A stretch of 64,000 nucleotides of DNA from Pseudarthrobacter defluvii (GCF_030323865.1 NZ_CP066362.1:3782001-3846000); one strand, 5' to 3'; shown: positions 1-9,906, counted from the stretch's first letter. Made by a program: numbers and translations. Notes: generated from the letters alone by a model not told the origin.

Positions 1-1981
1 TGGTGTAAACGCGGTTCAGGAACTCGCCCGCGTCCTTGCCGCGGATTTCGATCTTGCCGAGGGTGGTGGCATCCATGAAGCCCACGGAGTCGCGGACGGC
101 GGCGCATTCACGCAGCACTGCAGCGTCCATGTCCTCCCCGCCCTGCGGGTAGTACCAGGGGCGCTTCCACTGTCCGACGTCCTCGAAGAGTGCGCCCTTG
201 GCAACGTGCCACGGCTGGATCGAGGTGATGCGGGCGGGGTCGAACAGTTCCCCGCGCTGGCGTCCTGCCAGTGCGGCAAAGGCCACCGGGGTGAACGGGG
301 CGCGGTAGGTGGTGGTGCCGATGTCGCCGATTCCGCGGGAGGCTTCGCCGGCGGTGCGCAAGGCCGCGGCGATGACGCCGATGGCGTTGACGCCAGAGGT
401 CTTGCCCTGGTCGTTGGCGGTGCTGATGGAGGTGTACCGCTTGATGTGTTCCACGGAGCGCATGCCGGCACCCGTGGAACGGAGGACGTCCGCCACGGAC
501 TGGTCACGCTGGAAGTCCACGAAGTGGTGGTGCCAGTCATCAGGGGTTCCGCTCTCACCCGGCACCAGCCACAGCTGGCGGGTGGGGGCGGAGGCCTTCG
601 GGTCGCCGAACGCGGACGGTTCGACGGCGGACTCGAAGCCCGCGGCGATGGCCGCCTTCGCGCCGGCGGAGATGCCTTCGGCGACGCAGTCTTCGGTGGC
701 GAAGGAGCCGCGGCCGGCACCAATGGTCTGCTGGGCGGGAACCTCGGTGCTGGGCACGAAGGCTGCCAGCTCCTCATCCCAGCGCAGCTTGCCCTGGCGC
801 TGGGAGTGCAGGTGGACCAGCGGGCTCCAGCCGCCGGACACAGCCAGCAGGTCTGCTGCGATCTGTTCGACGCCGGAAGTGAGCTCGCCGTCGTTGTTGA
901 TGCTGCGGACAGTCACGCCGTCCAGGCGGCCCGCGGAGTCAGCCGAGGTGTTGGCCACCGCGCTGCCGATCAGCACGCGGATTCCGGATTCGACGGCGGC
1001 GGTTGCCACGGCGGTCAGCTTGGGGCGGGCGTCCACGACGGCAGCCACCTTCACGCCGGCGGCGGTGAGGTCGGCGGCAACGGCGTAGGCGCTGTCGTTT
1101 GTGGTGCTGATGACCACGCGCTTGCCGGCAGCTACTGCGTAGCGGTTCAGGTAGGTGCGGACGGCCGAGGCGAGCATGATGCCCGGGCGGTCGTTGTTCT
1201 CGAACACCAGCGGGCGCTCGTGGGCACCCGGTGCCAGAACAACCTGGCTGGCACGGATGTGCCAGATCCGCTGGCGGGAGACGCCGGGGGCTGCGGGGCT
1301 GGTGAGGTGGTCGGTGCGGTTCTGGACGGCGATGACGTAGTTGGCGTCGTAGGCGCCGAACGCCGTGGTGCGGTTCAGGACCGTGGACTCGGCGCCGGAG
1401 ACCAGTTCGGCTTCGACGTCGGCCACCCATTCCAGGGCGGGCTTGCCTTCGATGGTTTCGGCCAGCCCTTCGGCGGTGGAACCGGAGAGCAGGGAACCGC
1501 CCAGTTCGGGCTGGTCGTCCAGGAGCATGACGCGGGCGCCGGTGCGGACGGCTTCGCGGGCCGCGGCGAGGCCGGCGGGGCCGCCGCCGACCACCAGGAC
1601 GTCCGTGTGGACGTACTTCTTGTCGTATTCGGCGCGGTCATCAGCGGGATCGAGCTTGCCCAGGCCGTTCAGCTGGAGGGCCTGGAGCCCGTCCACCAAG
1701 GAAACGGTGGTGGCAGGGAGCATGGACTCGGCCACGTGGCCGGGGAAGCGGGCTTCCACGCGGACCAGCGCGTTGGCTTCTTCAACACCGGCGGACATGA
1801 TGCCGCGGGGGCGGTCCTCGTACAGGGAGTTGCCGGCCGCGATGCGGCCGTTGGCCAGCAGCGCGGAAGCCAGGGTGTCGCCGGGGTGGCCGGTGAACTC
1901 CTCGCCGTCCACGGTGAAGCGCCAGGAGATGGTGCGGTCGATGCGGCCGCCGGTAGCCAGGCGGGCGTTCTGCGAAGTCAC
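1..1981 (-). CDS. soxA: Sarcosine oxidase alpha subunit, 3' part cut off by the window edge
   Basis: Large subunit of heterotetrameric sarcosine oxidase, which demethylates sarcosine to glycine and passes the one-carbon unit to tetrahydrofolate. About 660 codons are visible and the reading frame is still open at base 1. The GTG start (1979-1981) overlaps the soxD stop as GTGA, so translation is probably coupled. The N-terminal part shows the hydrogen-cyanide-dehydrogenase-like 2Fe-2S/ferredoxin-type fold seen in this subunit, then a dinucleotide-binding [10 protein letters not shown] motif near residue 110 and a second NAD/FAD-binding half. The last visible residues enter the aminomethyltransferase (GcvT-like) folate domain ([15 protein letters not shown]). 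soxG would be expected just outside the window. Family identity is clear from order and motifs. Confidence 0.93.
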   Translation of the reverse strand, partial: MTSQNARLATGGRIDRTISWRFTVDGEEFTGHPGDTLASALLANGRIAAGNSLYEDRPRGIMSAGVEEANALVRVEARFPGHVAESMLPATTVSLVDGLQALQLNGLGKLDPADDRAEYDKKYVHTDVLVVGGGPAGLAAAREAVRTGARVMLLDDQPELGGSLLSGSTAEGLAETIEGKPALEWVADVEAELVSGAESTVLNRTTAFGAYDANYVIAVQNRTDHLTSPAAPGVSRQRIWHIRASQVVLAPGAHERPLVFENNDRPGIMLASAVRTYLNRYAVAAGKRVVISTTNDSAYAVAADLTAAGVKVAAVVDARPKLTAVATAAVESGIRVLIGSAVANTSADSAGRLDGVTVRSINNDGELTSGVEQIAADLLAVSGGWSPLVHLHSQRQGKLRWDEELAAFVPSTEVPAQQTIGAGRGSFATEDCVAEGISAGAKAAIAAGFESAVEPSAFGDPKASAPTRQLWLVPGESGTPDDWHHHFVDFQRDQSVADVLRSTGAGMRSVEHIKRYTSISTANDQGKTSGVNAIGVIAAALRTAGEASRGIGDIGTTTYRAPFTPVAFAALAGRQRGELFDPARITSIQPWHVAKGALFEDVGQWKRPWYYPQGGEDMDAAVLRECAAVRDSVGFMDATTLGKIEIRGKDAGEFLNRVYT

Positions 1982-2382
1982 TTGGTCGCTCCTTCCGGGG
2001 CGGTGGTGCTGAGGATGCTCGTGGTGGAGGTGCTGGGTGCGGCAGTTCCCGTGGTGGTGCTCTCGGGGCCGGTGCTGGCAGTCCCGGTTTCGGGTGCGCC
2101 GTCCGGGGAGCGGTCAGGCCGCTTCGATCCCATCGGGTAGACAGCCTTGATGTCGTAGCTCACGGTGTCGCGGAGCATGTTGAACCACTGGCGGCAGCCG
2201 GTGCTGTGGACCCAGCGTTCAGCGAAGATGCCTTTGGGGTTCTCCCGGTAGAAGAGGTAGCGGGACCACTCCGTGTCGGTCAGCTCGTTGGGGTTCTCGG
2301 GGTAGGCGACGTGGGCCTGTCCCCCGTAGTGGAATTCGGTTTCGTCCCGCGGGCCGCAGTTGGGGCATGGGATCAGCAGCAT
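1978..2382 (-). CDS. soxD: Sarcosine oxidase delta subunit with a low-complexity tail
   Basis: Small zinc-binding subunit of heterotetrameric sarcosine oxidase. Cys6, Cys9, His59 and Cys63 are present at the positions expected for the structural zinc site, within a body of about 97 residues ([10 protein letters not shown]...[15 protein letters not shown]). The protein is 134 residues, longer than the usual roughly 100. The extra C-terminal 35 to 40 residues are almost entirely Thr, Ser, Pro, Ala and Gly and look disordered. It sits between soxB (29-nt gap) and soxA (GTGA overlap) in the order B-D-A expected for this operon. Confidence 0.93.
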   Translation of the reverse strand: MLLIPCPNCGPRDETEFHYGGQAHVAYPENPNELTDTEWSRYLFYRENPKGIFAERWVHSTGCRQWFNMLRDTVSYDIKAVYPMGSKRPDRSPDGAPETGTASTGPESTTTGTAAPSTSTTSILSTTAPEGATK

Positions 2383-2411
2383 GTGCGTTAGTCCTTTTCT
2401 GGTGGCGGCGG

Positions 2412-3632
2412 CTAGTGGGCCACGGCGGCAGCGCCGTGTTCGTCGATGAGGGCGCCGGTTTCGAAGCGTTCCAGCGAGAACGGCGCATTCAGCTTGTGCG
2501 GAGCGCCGGTGGCGATGGTGTGCGCGAAGGTCAGGCCGGCGGCGGGGGTGCCCTTGAAGCCGCCGGTTCCCCAGCCGCAGTTCACGAACATGTTCTCCAC
2601 CGGGGTGGTGCCGACGATCGGCGAGGCGTCCAGGGTGGTGTCCACGATGCCGCCCCAGGTCCGGAGCACGTGAGCCCGGGCGAAGATCGGGAAGAGCTCG
2701 ACGGCGGCGGCCATCTGCTGCTCAATGACGTGGAAGGAGCCGCGCTGGCCGTAGCCGTTGTAGGAGTCCACGCCGGCACCCATGACCAGTTCACCCTTGT
2801 GCGCCTGGGAAACGTAGACGTGCACGTGGTTGGACATGACCACCGTGGGGTGGACGGGCTCGTGCAGTTCGGACACCAAGGCCTGCAGGGGGTGGGACTG
2901 GATGGGCAGCTGGAATCCGGCCATCTCGGCCAGGACCGAGCTGTGGCCGGCGGCGCAGAGGCCCACCTTTTCGGTGTTGATGGTGCCGCGGTTTGTCTTG
3001 ACGCCCACCACGCGGTCGCCGTCCTTGAGGAAGCCGGTCACCTCGCAGTTCTGGATGATGTCAACGCCCAGCTCGTCGCACTTGCGGGCGAAGGCCCAGG
3101 CAACATGGTCGTGCTTGGCGATACCGGCGCGGGGCTGGTAGGTGGCACCCATGACGGGGTAGCGGATGTTGTCGCTGATGTTCAGGATGGGGCAGAGTTC
3201 CTTGACCTGCTGCGGGTCCAGCCATTCGGCGTCCACACCGTTGAGCTTGTTGGCTCCCACGCGGCGCATGCTTTCGCGCACATCGCCCAGGGTGTGGGCC
3301 AGGTTCATCACGCCGCGCTGGCTGAAGAGGAAGTCGTACTCGAGCTCTTCCGGCAGGATCTCCCACAGCTTGAGGGCCTGCTCGTAGATGGCCGCGCTTT
3401 CGTCCCAGAGGTAGTTGGAACGGATGATGGTGGTGTTGCGGGCCATGTTGCCGCCGGCCAGCCAGCCCTTTTCCAGGACGGCGATGTTGGTCATGCCGTG
3501 GTTCTTGGCCAGGAAGTAGGCGGTGGCCAGGCCGTGTCCGCCGCCGCCGACAACCACGGCGTCGTAGGAGGACTTGGGTTCCGGGTTCCGCCAGAGGAAG
3601 TCCGGGTGCTCAGGAAGGTGCGGGGCGCTCAC
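2412..3632 (-). CDS. soxB: Sarcosine oxidase beta subunit
   Basis: Catalytic flavin subunit of heterotetrameric sarcosine oxidase, 406 residues. It has a DAO/GlyOx-family FAD-binding fold, with the dinucleotide motif [16 protein letters not shown] at residues 26-41 and the C-terminal flavin-contact segment [16 protein letters not shown]. The KHDHV segment (173-177) lies where family members carry the histidine that binds FMN covalently. The GTG start (3630-3632) overlaps the glyA stop as GTGA, so the two genes are likely co-translated. Second gene of the glyA-soxBDA operon; its product releases one-carbon units that glyA can use. Confidence 0.95.
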   Translation of the reverse strand: MSAPHLPEHPDFLWRNPEPKSSYDAVVVGGGGHGLATAYFLAKNHGMTNIAVLEKGWLAGGNMARNTTIIRSNYLWDESAAIYEQALKLWEILPEELEYDFLFSQRGVMNLAHTLGDVRESMRRVGANKLNGVDAEWLDPQQVKELCPILNISDNIRYPVMGATYQPRAGIAKHDHVAWAFARKCDELGVDIIQNCEVTGFLKDGDRVVGVKTNRGTINTEKVGLCAAGHSSVLAEMAGFQLPIQSHPLQALVSELHEPVHPTVVMSNHVHVYVSQAHKGELVMGAGVDSYNGYGQRGSFHVIEQQMAAAVELFPIFARAHVLRTWGGIVDTTLDASPIVGTTPVENMFVNCGWGTGGFKGTPAAGLTFAHTIATGAPHKLNAPFSLERFETGALIDEHGAAAVAH

Positions 3633-4984
3633 TGTGCGGCTCCAATCAGGTCTGCCTCGGCGTCGGCCAGGGTGGCGTCGGCGGTGAGGTGCGGGTAGAG
3701 GGGGAACTTTTCGGCCAGGGTGGTCACGCGTGCGCGGAGTTCGACGGCGGTGTCCCCGGGCAGGGTGCCCGTGCTGTTTGTGCCAGAAGCGGCAGCCGCG
3801 ATCAGTGCCGTGGCGATGATGTCTGCAACCTCGGTGAATTCGGCGGCGCCGAAGCCGCGGGCGGCCAGGGCGGGGGTGCCGATCCGGAGGCCGGAGGAGA
3901 CCATCGGGGGGCGGGGGTCGAACGGGACGGCGTTGCGGTTGACGGTGATGCCGATGCGGTGGAGGGCGTCCTCACCCTGCTGGCCATCGAGTTCGGAGTT
4001 GCGGAGGTCCACCAGGACCAGGTGGACGTCGGTACCGCCGTTGACCACCGAAATGCCTGCGGCTGCGACGTCTCCCTGGAGGAGGCGGTCGGCCAGCAGC
4101 TTGGCGCCTTCCAGAACGCGCTCCTGCCGCTCCTTGAACTCGGGGGCTGCTGCGAGCTTGAAGGCCACGGCCTTGGCGGCGACAACGTGCTCCAGCGGGC
4201 CACCCTGCTGGCCCGGGAAGACAGCGGAGTTGATCTTCTTGGCGTACTCTTCCTTGGCCAGGATAACGCCGCCGCGGGGGCCGCCCAGGGTCTTGTGGGT
4301 GGTGGTGGTAACCACGTCCGCGTACGGGACGGGGTTGGGGTGCAGCCCGGCGGCGACCAGGCCGGCGAAGTGCGCCATGTCCACCATCAGGTAGGCGCCT
4401 ACGAGGTCTGCGATGCGGCGGAACTCGGCGAAGTCCAGCTGGCGGGAGTAGGCGGACCAGCCGGCCACGATCAGCTTGGGCTTGTGTTCGAGGGCAAGGG
4501 CTTCCACCTCGGCCATGTCGATCCGGAGGTCCTCTTCGCGGACGTGGTACGGGACCACGTTGTAGAGCTTGCCGGAGAAGTTGATCTTCATGCCGTGGGT
4601 CAGGTGGCCGCCGTGGGCCAGGGAGAGGCCCAGGATGGTGTCGCCCGGGTTCAGCAGGGCGAACATGGCGGCGGCGTTGGCCTGCGCGCCGGAGTGCGGC
4701 TGGACGTTGGCGAATTCGGCGCCAAACAGGGCCTTCACGCGGTCGATGGCCAGCTGCTCGATGACGTCCACGTGCTCGCAGCCGCCGTAGTAGCGCTTGC
4801 CCGGGTAGCCCTCGGCGTACTTGTTGGTGAGGACCGAGCCCTGGGCCTCCATGACGGAGGATGGAGCGAAGTTCTCCGACGCGATCATTTCCAGGGTGGA
4901 CTGCTGGCGGTGCAGTTCACGTGCCACAGCGGCGGCGACGTCGGCGTCAACTGTGGCGAGCGAGGCGTTCAGTACGTCCTGCAT
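3629..4984 (-). CDS. glyA: Serine hydroxymethyltransferase of the sarcosine operon
   Basis: PLP enzyme interconverting serine and glycine with tetrahydrofolate and 5,10-methylene-tetrahydrofolate. The PLP lysine is Lys231 in the [14 protein letters not shown] motif, and the cofactor-contacting VDMAHFAGL lies just before it (Asp202, His205). At 451 residues it is slightly longer than typical bacterial GlyA. An ATG start at 4982-4984 is preceded by an AAGGAG ribosome site. It is the first gene of the operon glyA-soxB-soxD-soxA. In sarcosine breakdown it would turn the product glycine and the folate-bound carbon into serine. It is probably a catabolic paralogue and not the housekeeping copy; that is inference from context. 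Confidence 0.95.
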   Translation of the reverse strand: MQDVLNASLATVDADVAAAVARELHRQQSTLEMIASENFAPSSVMEAQGSVLTNKYAEGYPGKRYYGGCEHVDVIEQLAIDRVKALFGAEFANVQPHSGAQANAAAMFALLNPGDTILGLSLAHGGHLTHGMKINFSGKLYNVVPYHVREEDLRIDMAEVEALALEHKPKLIVAGWSAYSRQLDFAEFRRIADLVGAYLMVDMAHFAGLVAAGLHPNPVPYADVVTTTTHKTLGGPRGGVILAKEEYAKKINSAVFPGQQGGPLEHVVAAKAVAFKLAAAPEFKERQERVLEGAKLLADRLLQGDVAAAGISVVNGGTDVHLVLVDLRNSELDGQQGEDALHRIGITVNRNAVPFDPRPPMVSSGLRIGTPALAARGFGAAEFTEVADIIATALIAAAASGTNSTGTLPGDTAVELRARVTTLAEKFPLYPHLTADATLADAEADLIGAAQ

Positions 4985-5009
4985 TGTTCTCCTTCAAAGC
5001 CCTTCGGAG

Positions 5010-5042
5010 TTACTGACCTATAACTGATCTGTAACTGATATA
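5010..5042. repeat. Three 11-bp tandem repeats between glyA and the GntR gene
   Basis: Three consecutive copies read TTACTGACCTA (5010-5020), TAACTGATCTG (5021-5031) and TAACTGATATA (5032-5042). The core TAACTGAT recurs once per helical turn, so the copies face the same side of the DNA. They lie 25 bp upstream of glyA on its promoter side and 67 bp upstream of the divergent GntR start. The layout suggests an operator array, but the binding protein is unknown. Confidence 0.55.
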
Positions 5043-5109
5043 TTAGAACTGTCGTAATAGTATGTTCCAGATCACTTGGACGTCAATAGCACTCCTGGGA
5101 AGGCTCGGA

Positions 5110-5778
5110 ATGAGCGTCACATTAGAGAACCACCTCGCCGGGGAGGGCGACCTCTCGCTCTCCGAACAGGCCTACCGGCACCTCCGCGACCGGCTCATCA
5201 TGCTGGACATCCGGCCGGGCGAGGCCATCAACGACGGCAAGCTCGCCGCCGAACTCGGGATTGGCCGGACGCCGGTCCGGGAAGCACTCAAGCGCCTGGA
5301 AAGCGACCACCTTGTAGTCTCCTACCCGCGCCGCGGAACGTTCGCCACCATCGTCGACATCACCGAGCTCGCCGACGTCTCCGAACTGCGCGAATCCCTG
5401 GAACCCCTGGCCGCGCGCCGGGCAGCCAAGCTGGCAACGCCGGCACTTCGGGCGGAAATCCGGGAGACCGCGGAAGCGATCTCCCGGATGGGCGACGACT
5501 ATGACCCCTACGACCTCATGCGGTACGACATCAAAGTCCACCGCCTGATCTACCGGGCGGCGGCCAACGCGCACCTCGAGGACGTCCTGATCCGCTACGA
5601 CAACCTCGCCACACGGATCTGGTGCATGGTGCTGGAAAAGGTGCCCTCCGTCGCATCCCACATCGCCGAGCACGTTGGACTGCTGGAAGCAGTGGCCGAC
5701 GGCGATGCGGACCGGGCCGGCAAGCTCGCCCTGGAGCACGTCACCAGTTTCGAACAGGCCATCCGCAACGTGCTTTAG
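5110..5778 (+). CDS. GntR-family (FadR/FCD type) regulator beside the sarcosine operon
   Basis: Transcription factor of 222 residues. An N-terminal winged helix (LAAELGIGRTPVREALKRLE, about residues 46-65) is followed by an all-helical FCD ligand domain. ATG at 5110 was chosen because it follows GGGAAGG at 5097-5103; an in-frame ATG at 5062 has no such site and would add 16 atypical residues. It is divergent from glyA-soxBDA with 125 bp between starts, the usual arrangement for a local regulator of one-carbon amine catabolism. The effector is unknown. It ends 20 bp before the convergent dehydrogenase gene. Confidence 0.9.
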   Translation: MSVTLENHLAGEGDLSLSEQAYRHLRDRLIMLDIRPGEAINDGKLAAELGIGRTPVREALKRLESDHLVVSYPRRGTFATIVDITELADVSELRESLEPLAARRAAKLATPALRAEIRETAEAISRMGDDYDPYDLMRYDIKVHRLIYRAAANAHLEDVLIRYDNLATRIWCMVLEKVPSVASHIAEHVGLLEAVADGDADRAGKLALEHVTSFEQAIRNVL

Positions 5779-5798
5779 TGGTGGTGCTTCAGGCGCAG

Positions 5799-6851
5799 TT
5801 ACCGCAACCGGCTGCGTACTTCCTTGGCGAACTCCAGCGTGGTGGCTGAACCGCCAAGATCCGGCGTCGCAATCCCTTCCGCGAGCGTGGACTCGAAAGC
5901 GGAGCTCAGGGATCGCGCCGCGGCCTCCTCCCCCAGGTGGTCCAGCATCATGGCCGCGGCCCACAGGGCCCCCACGGGATTCGCGATGCCCTTGCCGGCG
6001 ATATCCGGGGCAGAACCGTGGACCGGCTCGAACATTGAAGGGTATCGGCGTTCAGGGTTCAGGTTGGCGCTGGGAGCGATGCCGATGGAGCCGGCAACTC
6101 CGGCCACCAGGTCGGACAGGATGTCGCCGAACAGGTTCGACGCCACAATCGTGCGGACGCTGGTGGGCTTCATGACCAGTCGTGCCGCGAGCGCATCGAT
6201 CAGCACCTTGTCCACGGTGACGCCCGGGAACTCTGCCACCGTCCGGGCCACCACTTCGTCCCAGAACGGCATGGTGTGGATGATGCCATTGGATTTGGTG
6301 GCTGAGACCAGCGTGCCGCCGCGTCCGGCAGCGACCTCCGCAGCGTAGCGAGCCGCCCTTCTAACGCCTGCCTTGGTGAACACGCTCTCCTGGACGGCGA
6401 ATTCGGCATCCGTCCCCGCGCCGAAGCGGCCGCCGATCTGAGAGTATTCGCCCTCAACGTTCTCCCGCACCACCACGATGTCCAGGTCCTCGATCCCTGG
6501 CATCGCCCCCTTCACGCCGGGCAGCAGCTTCATGGGGCGAAGGTTGATGTACTGGTCGAACTCGCGGCGGATGGGAATCAGCAGTCCCCACAGGGTCACG
6601 TCATCCGGGACGTCGGGCGTTCCCACGGCTCCCAAATAAATGCCGTCGCCGCTGCTCAGTTGCTCGATGCCGTCAACCGGCATCATCCGGCCCGTCTTGA
6701 CGTACAGGTCGCTGTTCCAGTCGCGGACCCGCCACGAAACAGAGAAACCGTGCAGCCCGGCTACCGCGTCCACGCACTCCATGGCCACGTCGGTGACATC
6801 AACGCCGATGCCGTCACCGGGAATGGAATCGATGGTGTAGGTGCGCGTCAT
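5799..6851 (-). CDS. Tartrate dehydrogenase / isopropylmalate-dehydrogenase family protein
   Basis: NAD-dependent beta-decarboxylating dehydrogenase of 350 residues. Visible family signatures are the N-terminal GDGIGVDV, the substrate-arginine segment RPMKLLPG, the VVRENVEGEYSQIGG stretch, the metal-binding NLFGDILSDL and the dinucleotide-binding EPVHGSAPDIAGKG. The sequence pattern (MPGIEDLDIVVVRENVEGEYS) fits the tartrate dehydrogenase/decarboxylase (TtuC) branch better than LeuB, but D-malate is also possible. It stands alone on the minus strand, converging on the GntR gene. About 200 bp separate its start from the divergent amylosucrase; that gap contains no obvious ORF or strong palindrome. 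Confidence 0.85.
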   Translation of the reverse strand: MTRTYTIDSIPGDGIGVDVTDVAMECVDAVAGLHGFSVSWRVRDWNSDLYVKTGRMMPVDGIEQLSSGDGIYLGAVGTPDVPDDVTLWGLLIPIRREFDQYINLRPMKLLPGVKGAMPGIEDLDIVVVRENVEGEYSQIGGRFGAGTDAEFAVQESVFTKAGVRRAARYAAEVAAGRGGTLVSATKSNGIIHTMPFWDEVVARTVAEFPGVTVDKVLIDALAARLVMKPTSVRTIVASNLFGDILSDLVAGVAGSIGIAPSANLNPERRYPSMFEPVHGSAPDIAGKGIANPVGALWAAAMMLDHLGEEAAARSLSSAFESTLAEGIATPDLGGSATTLEFAKEVRSRLR

Positions 6852-7051
6852 GTTTTTCCTGTCTTTTCCGGCGTTCGTGGGTCTGGGTAAAGCTTAGGCC
6901 CGGGGCGGGCATCCCCTGCCTCCGGCCCGCCCGGGATCCAATGAACGTAACTGTCCCGCCGCCGTCGAACGCCTTCCGCTTGTGACGTGGAATACTTCCC
7001 TACAGGTGCGCGGCCAGGGAGGCCGGTGGAAGTGCGGAAAGGCCGGTCAAC

Positions 7052-8965
7052 ATGCAGGAAACGGTGAACGAGGACCAGGAAGCGCGCCGGCATGTGCTGT
7101 CCGCCGTATCCCGCGAACGGGGCCTTGGGCTGCACCCGGACCCGGACTTCGACCGGCGCCTTGAGGAGCACTTCCCCACGCTCCGCAGCCTGTTCCACTC
7201 CCTGTACGGCGACCGCAACGACTGGCTGGACCAGCTCACTGACCTGGTCCTCCAGTGCGCCCGGTCGTGGCAGGAGCGTTCCGCCGAGCTGAAGGCCACC
7301 GATGCAGAGCGGGAAGGCAACCCGGACTGGTTCCAGTCCAACCGGATGCTGGGCGGCGTCTGCTACGTGGACCGCTACGCCGAAAGCCTCGAAGGGGTGC
7401 GGGCCCGGATCCCGTACTTCAAGGAGCTGGGCCTGACCTACCTGCATCTCATGCCCCTGTTCCTGGCACCCGAACCGCACTCGGACGGCGGCTACGCGGT
7501 GTCCAGCTACCGCGAGGTCAACCCCAAACTGGGCACCATGGAGCAGCTGCGCTCCCTGGCCGCGGAGCTCAAGGACAACGGCATCAGCCTGGTGGTGGAC
7601 TTCATCTTCAACCACACCTCGGACGAGCACGATTGGGCGCGGAAGGCAGCGGCAGGCGATCCGGAGTACAGCGACTACTACTGGATTTTCCCGGACCGGA
7701 CCATGCCGGATGCTTTTGAGGCAAACGTCCGCGAAATCTTCCCGGAAAACCACCCGGGCTCCTTCATCCAAATGGACGACGGCCGGTGGGTGTGGGCAAC
7801 CTTCCACACGTACCAGTGGGACCTGAACTACTCCAACCCTGAGGTCTTCCGGGCCATGGCGGCCGAGATGCTGTTCCTGGCCAACCAGGGCGTGGACATC
7901 CTGCGCATGGACGCCGTGGCCTTCATCTGGAAACAGCTGGGCACGCCCTGCGAAAACCTTCCGCAGGCGCACACGCTGCTGCGCGCCTTCAACGCCGTGT
8001 GCAGGCTGGCGGCGCCGTCGCTGTTGTTCAAGTCCGAGGCGATCGTGCACCCGGACGAGGTGGCTCTCTACATCGACCCCAAGGAGTGCCAGCTCTCCTA
8101 CAACCCGCTGCAGATGGCCCTGATCTGGGAGTCGCTGGCCACACGGGACGGCTCACTCCTGGCCCAGGCACTGGAACGCCGGCACAACATCCCGGACGGC
8201 ACGGCGTGGGTGAACTACGTCCGCAGCCACGACGACATCGGCTGGACCTTCGCGGACGAGGACGCCGCCGAGCTGGGCATCAACGGCTTCGACCACAGGC
8301 GCTTCCTGAACTCCTTCTACGTCAACCGGTTCCCCGGCAGCTTCGCCCGCGGCGTCCCCTTCCAGGACAACCCCAAGACAGGCGACTGCCGGATTTCGGG
8401 CACGACGGCGTCCCTGTGCGGCATGGAGGTTGCCCCGGCTGAGGCGGTGGAGCGGATCCTCCTGGCCCACTCGGTGCCGTTCAGCACCGGCGGCATCCCC
8501 CTGCTGTACCTGGGTGATGAGGTGGGGCAGGTCAACGACTACGGTTACGCATCCGAACCCGGCCACGGCGAGGACAGCCGATGGGTGCACCGCCCGCACT
8601 TCCCCACGGAGCAATACGCCCGCCGATTGGACCCGGCCACGCCGGAAGGTGCCGTCTACGCGGGCCTGAAGCGGATGATCGAAGTCCGGAGCGCCACCCC
8701 GGAGCTCGCCGGGACCACGCTTATCGATTTCGCCACGAACAACCGGTCGGTCCTGGCGTACCAGCGGCCGGGTGGGGAAGAGGGCGGCAGCAACGTCCTG
8801 GCCCTCGCCAACTTCAGCGACTCAGCCCAGACGCTCCCGGCGGAAACCTTCGGCGGGTACTCCCCTGCCGCCGTCGACCTTCTCTCCGAGGCAGCCCTGC
8901 AGCTGGACGACGGCGTGACGCTCCTTCCCCGGCAATACCTCTGGCTGCGCGTCACCCCCGCGTAG
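7052..8965 (+). CDS. Amylosucrase (GH13)
   Basis: Transglucosidase that uses sucrose to build alpha-1,4-glucan and releases fructose; 637 residues. All four GH13 signature regions are present: VVDFIFNHTSDEH (from 181), DILRMDAVAF with nucleophile Asp287, LFKSEAIVHPD with acid/base Glu329, and VRSHDDIGWTF with the transition-state Asp around 394. Spacing matches Neisseria amylosucrase almost residue for residue, and the long N-terminal helical domain is intact. The start follows GGAAAGG. A role in turning external sucrose into glycogen-like polymer is inferred from the family. It could also act partly as a sucrose hydrolase, which belongs to the same subfamily. Confidence 0.92.
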   Translation: MQETVNEDQEARRHVLSAVSRERGLGLHPDPDFDRRLEEHFPTLRSLFHSLYGDRNDWLDQLTDLVLQCARSWQERSAELKATDAEREGNPDWFQSNRMLGGVCYVDRYAESLEGVRARIPYFKELGLTYLHLMPLFLAPEPHSDGGYAVSSYREVNPKLGTMEQLRSLAAELKDNGISLVVDFIFNHTSDEHDWARKAAAGDPEYSDYYWIFPDRTMPDAFEANVREIFPENHPGSFIQMDDGRWVWATFHTYQWDLNYSNPEVFRAMAAEMLFLANQGVDILRMDAVAFIWKQLGTPCENLPQAHTLLRAFNAVCRLAAPSLLFKSEAIVHPDEVALYIDPKECQLSYNPLQMALIWESLATRDGSLLAQALERRHNIPDGTAWVNYVRSHDDIGWTFADEDAAELGINGFDHRRFLNSFYVNRFPGSFARGVPFQDNPKTGDCRISGTTASLCGMEVAPAEAVERILLAHSVPFSTGGIPLLYLGDEVGQVNDYGYASEPGHGEDSRWVHRPHFPTEQYARRLDPATPEGAVYAGLKRMIEVRSATPELAGTTLIDFATNNRSVLAYQRPGGEEGGSNVLALANFSDSAQTLPAETFGGYSPAAVDLLSEAALQLDDGVTLLPRQYLWLRVTPA

Positions 8966-9018
8966 CATCACGGGGCCTGTTTTCGTATCGGACGCCGGCG
9001 CGTGAAACCATACGGATC

Positions 9019-9906
9019 ATGGCCTCCAAGATTGCGTACCAGGGTGAGCCCGGCGCCAACTCCAAGATTGCGTACCAGGGTGAGCCCGGCGCCAACTCCA
9101 ATATCGCGTGTCAGCAGATGTTCCCGGACATGGAAAGCGTCCCGTGCGCCAGCTTCGAGGACGCCTTTGAGCTGGTGACCAGCGGCGAGGCGGAGCTGGC
9201 CATGATCCCCATCGAGAACTCGATCGCCGGCCGGGTGGCGGACATCCACATCCTGCTGCCGCAGTCCAACCTGCAGATTGTGGGCGAGTACTTCCTGCCC
9301 ATCCACTTCGACCTGCTGGGCATCCCGGGCAGCACCATTGACGGCGCCACCGAGGTGCACAGCCACATCCACGCGCTGGGCCAGTGCCGGAAGCTGATCC
9401 GCGAACACGGGCTCAAGCCGGTCATCGCGGGTGACACCGCCGGGTCCGCCCGCGAGGTGGCCGAGTGGAACGATCCCCGCAAGCTCTCCCTCGCTCCCCC
9501 GCTGGCCGCACAGATCTACGGCCTCGATGTCCTGGCGTCCCGCGTTGAGGACGACCCCTCCAACACCACCCGCTTTGTGGTCCTGGCCCGGGAAACGGCA
9601 CTGCCGGCCCGGGATGAACTTCCCGGCCCGGCAGTGACGAGCTTCCTGTTCCGCGTCCGCAACGTTCCCTCCGCCCTTTACAAGGCGCTGGGCGGCTTCG
9701 CCACTAACGGGGTCAACATGACCCGCCTGGAAAGCTACATGGTGGGCAACGAGTTTGCCGCCACCATGTTCATGGCGGACGTCGAAGGCCACCCCGAGGA
9801 CCTGCCGCTGAAGCTGGCCCTCGAGGAACTGGACTTCTTCACCACCGAGGTGCGGATCCTCGGCGTGTACCCGGCAGCGGACTACCGGGCGGCCGCCACC
9901 GCCTGA
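9019..9906 (+). CDS. pheA: Prephenate dehydratase with duplicated N-terminal motif
   Basis: Converts prephenate to phenylpyruvate in phenylalanine synthesis; 295 residues from ATG at 9019. The catalytic Thr-Arg-Phe motif is T184-R185-F186 (SNTTRFVVLA). A C-terminal ACT domain (about 205-285, with the ESYMVGNEF segment) would give phenylalanine feedback control. The first strand motif SKIAYQGEPGAN occurs twice in tandem (residues 3-14 and 15-26) because of an exact 36-bp DNA duplication, whereas family members have it once. The reading frame survives. Whether the extra copy is tolerated is unknown. The 3' end overlaps the convergent monooxygenase gene by 25 bp. A longer open frame from 8581 runs through amylosucrase and was not used. 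Confidence 0.92.
   Translation: MASKIAYQGEPGANSKIAYQGEPGANSNIACQQMFPDMESVPCASFEDAFELVTSGEAELAMIPIENSIAGRVADIHILLPQSNLQIVGEYFLPIHFDLLGIPGSTIDGATEVHSHIHALGQCRKLIREHGLKPVIAGDTAGSAREVAEWNDPRKLSLAPPLAAQIYGLDVLASRVEDDPSNTTRFVVLARETALPARDELPGPAVTSFLFRVRNVPSALYKALGGFATNGVNMTRLESYMVGNEFAATMFMADVEGHPEDLPLKLALEELDFFTTEVRILGVYPAADYRAAATA
9025..9096 (+). repeat. Perfect 36-bp tandem duplication in pheA
   Basis: Bases 9025-9060 and 9061-9096 are identical and encode SKIAYQGEPGAN twice in frame. The bases that follow (tccaatatcgcgt) resemble the start of the unit (tccaagattgcgt). That short homology offers a plausible slippage site. Confidence 0.95.

Noticed and set aside
206..2140. Long plus-strand open frame opposite soxA
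   Set aside because: Glycine-, aspartate- and valine-rich translation typical of the antisense of GC-rich genes; the minus-strand frame encodes a recognisable sarcosine oxidase alpha subunit.
5010..5042. CRISPR-like repeats
   Set aside because: Units are only 11 bp, directly adjacent, and lack spacers.
8581..9018. 5' extension of the pheA reading frame
   Set aside because: This part lies within amylosucrase in another frame and has no homology; ATG at 9019 gives a normal dehydratase start.
9025..9096. Attachment site or integration scar
   Set aside because: A simple in-frame tandem duplication explains it; no integrase or tRNA lies nearby.
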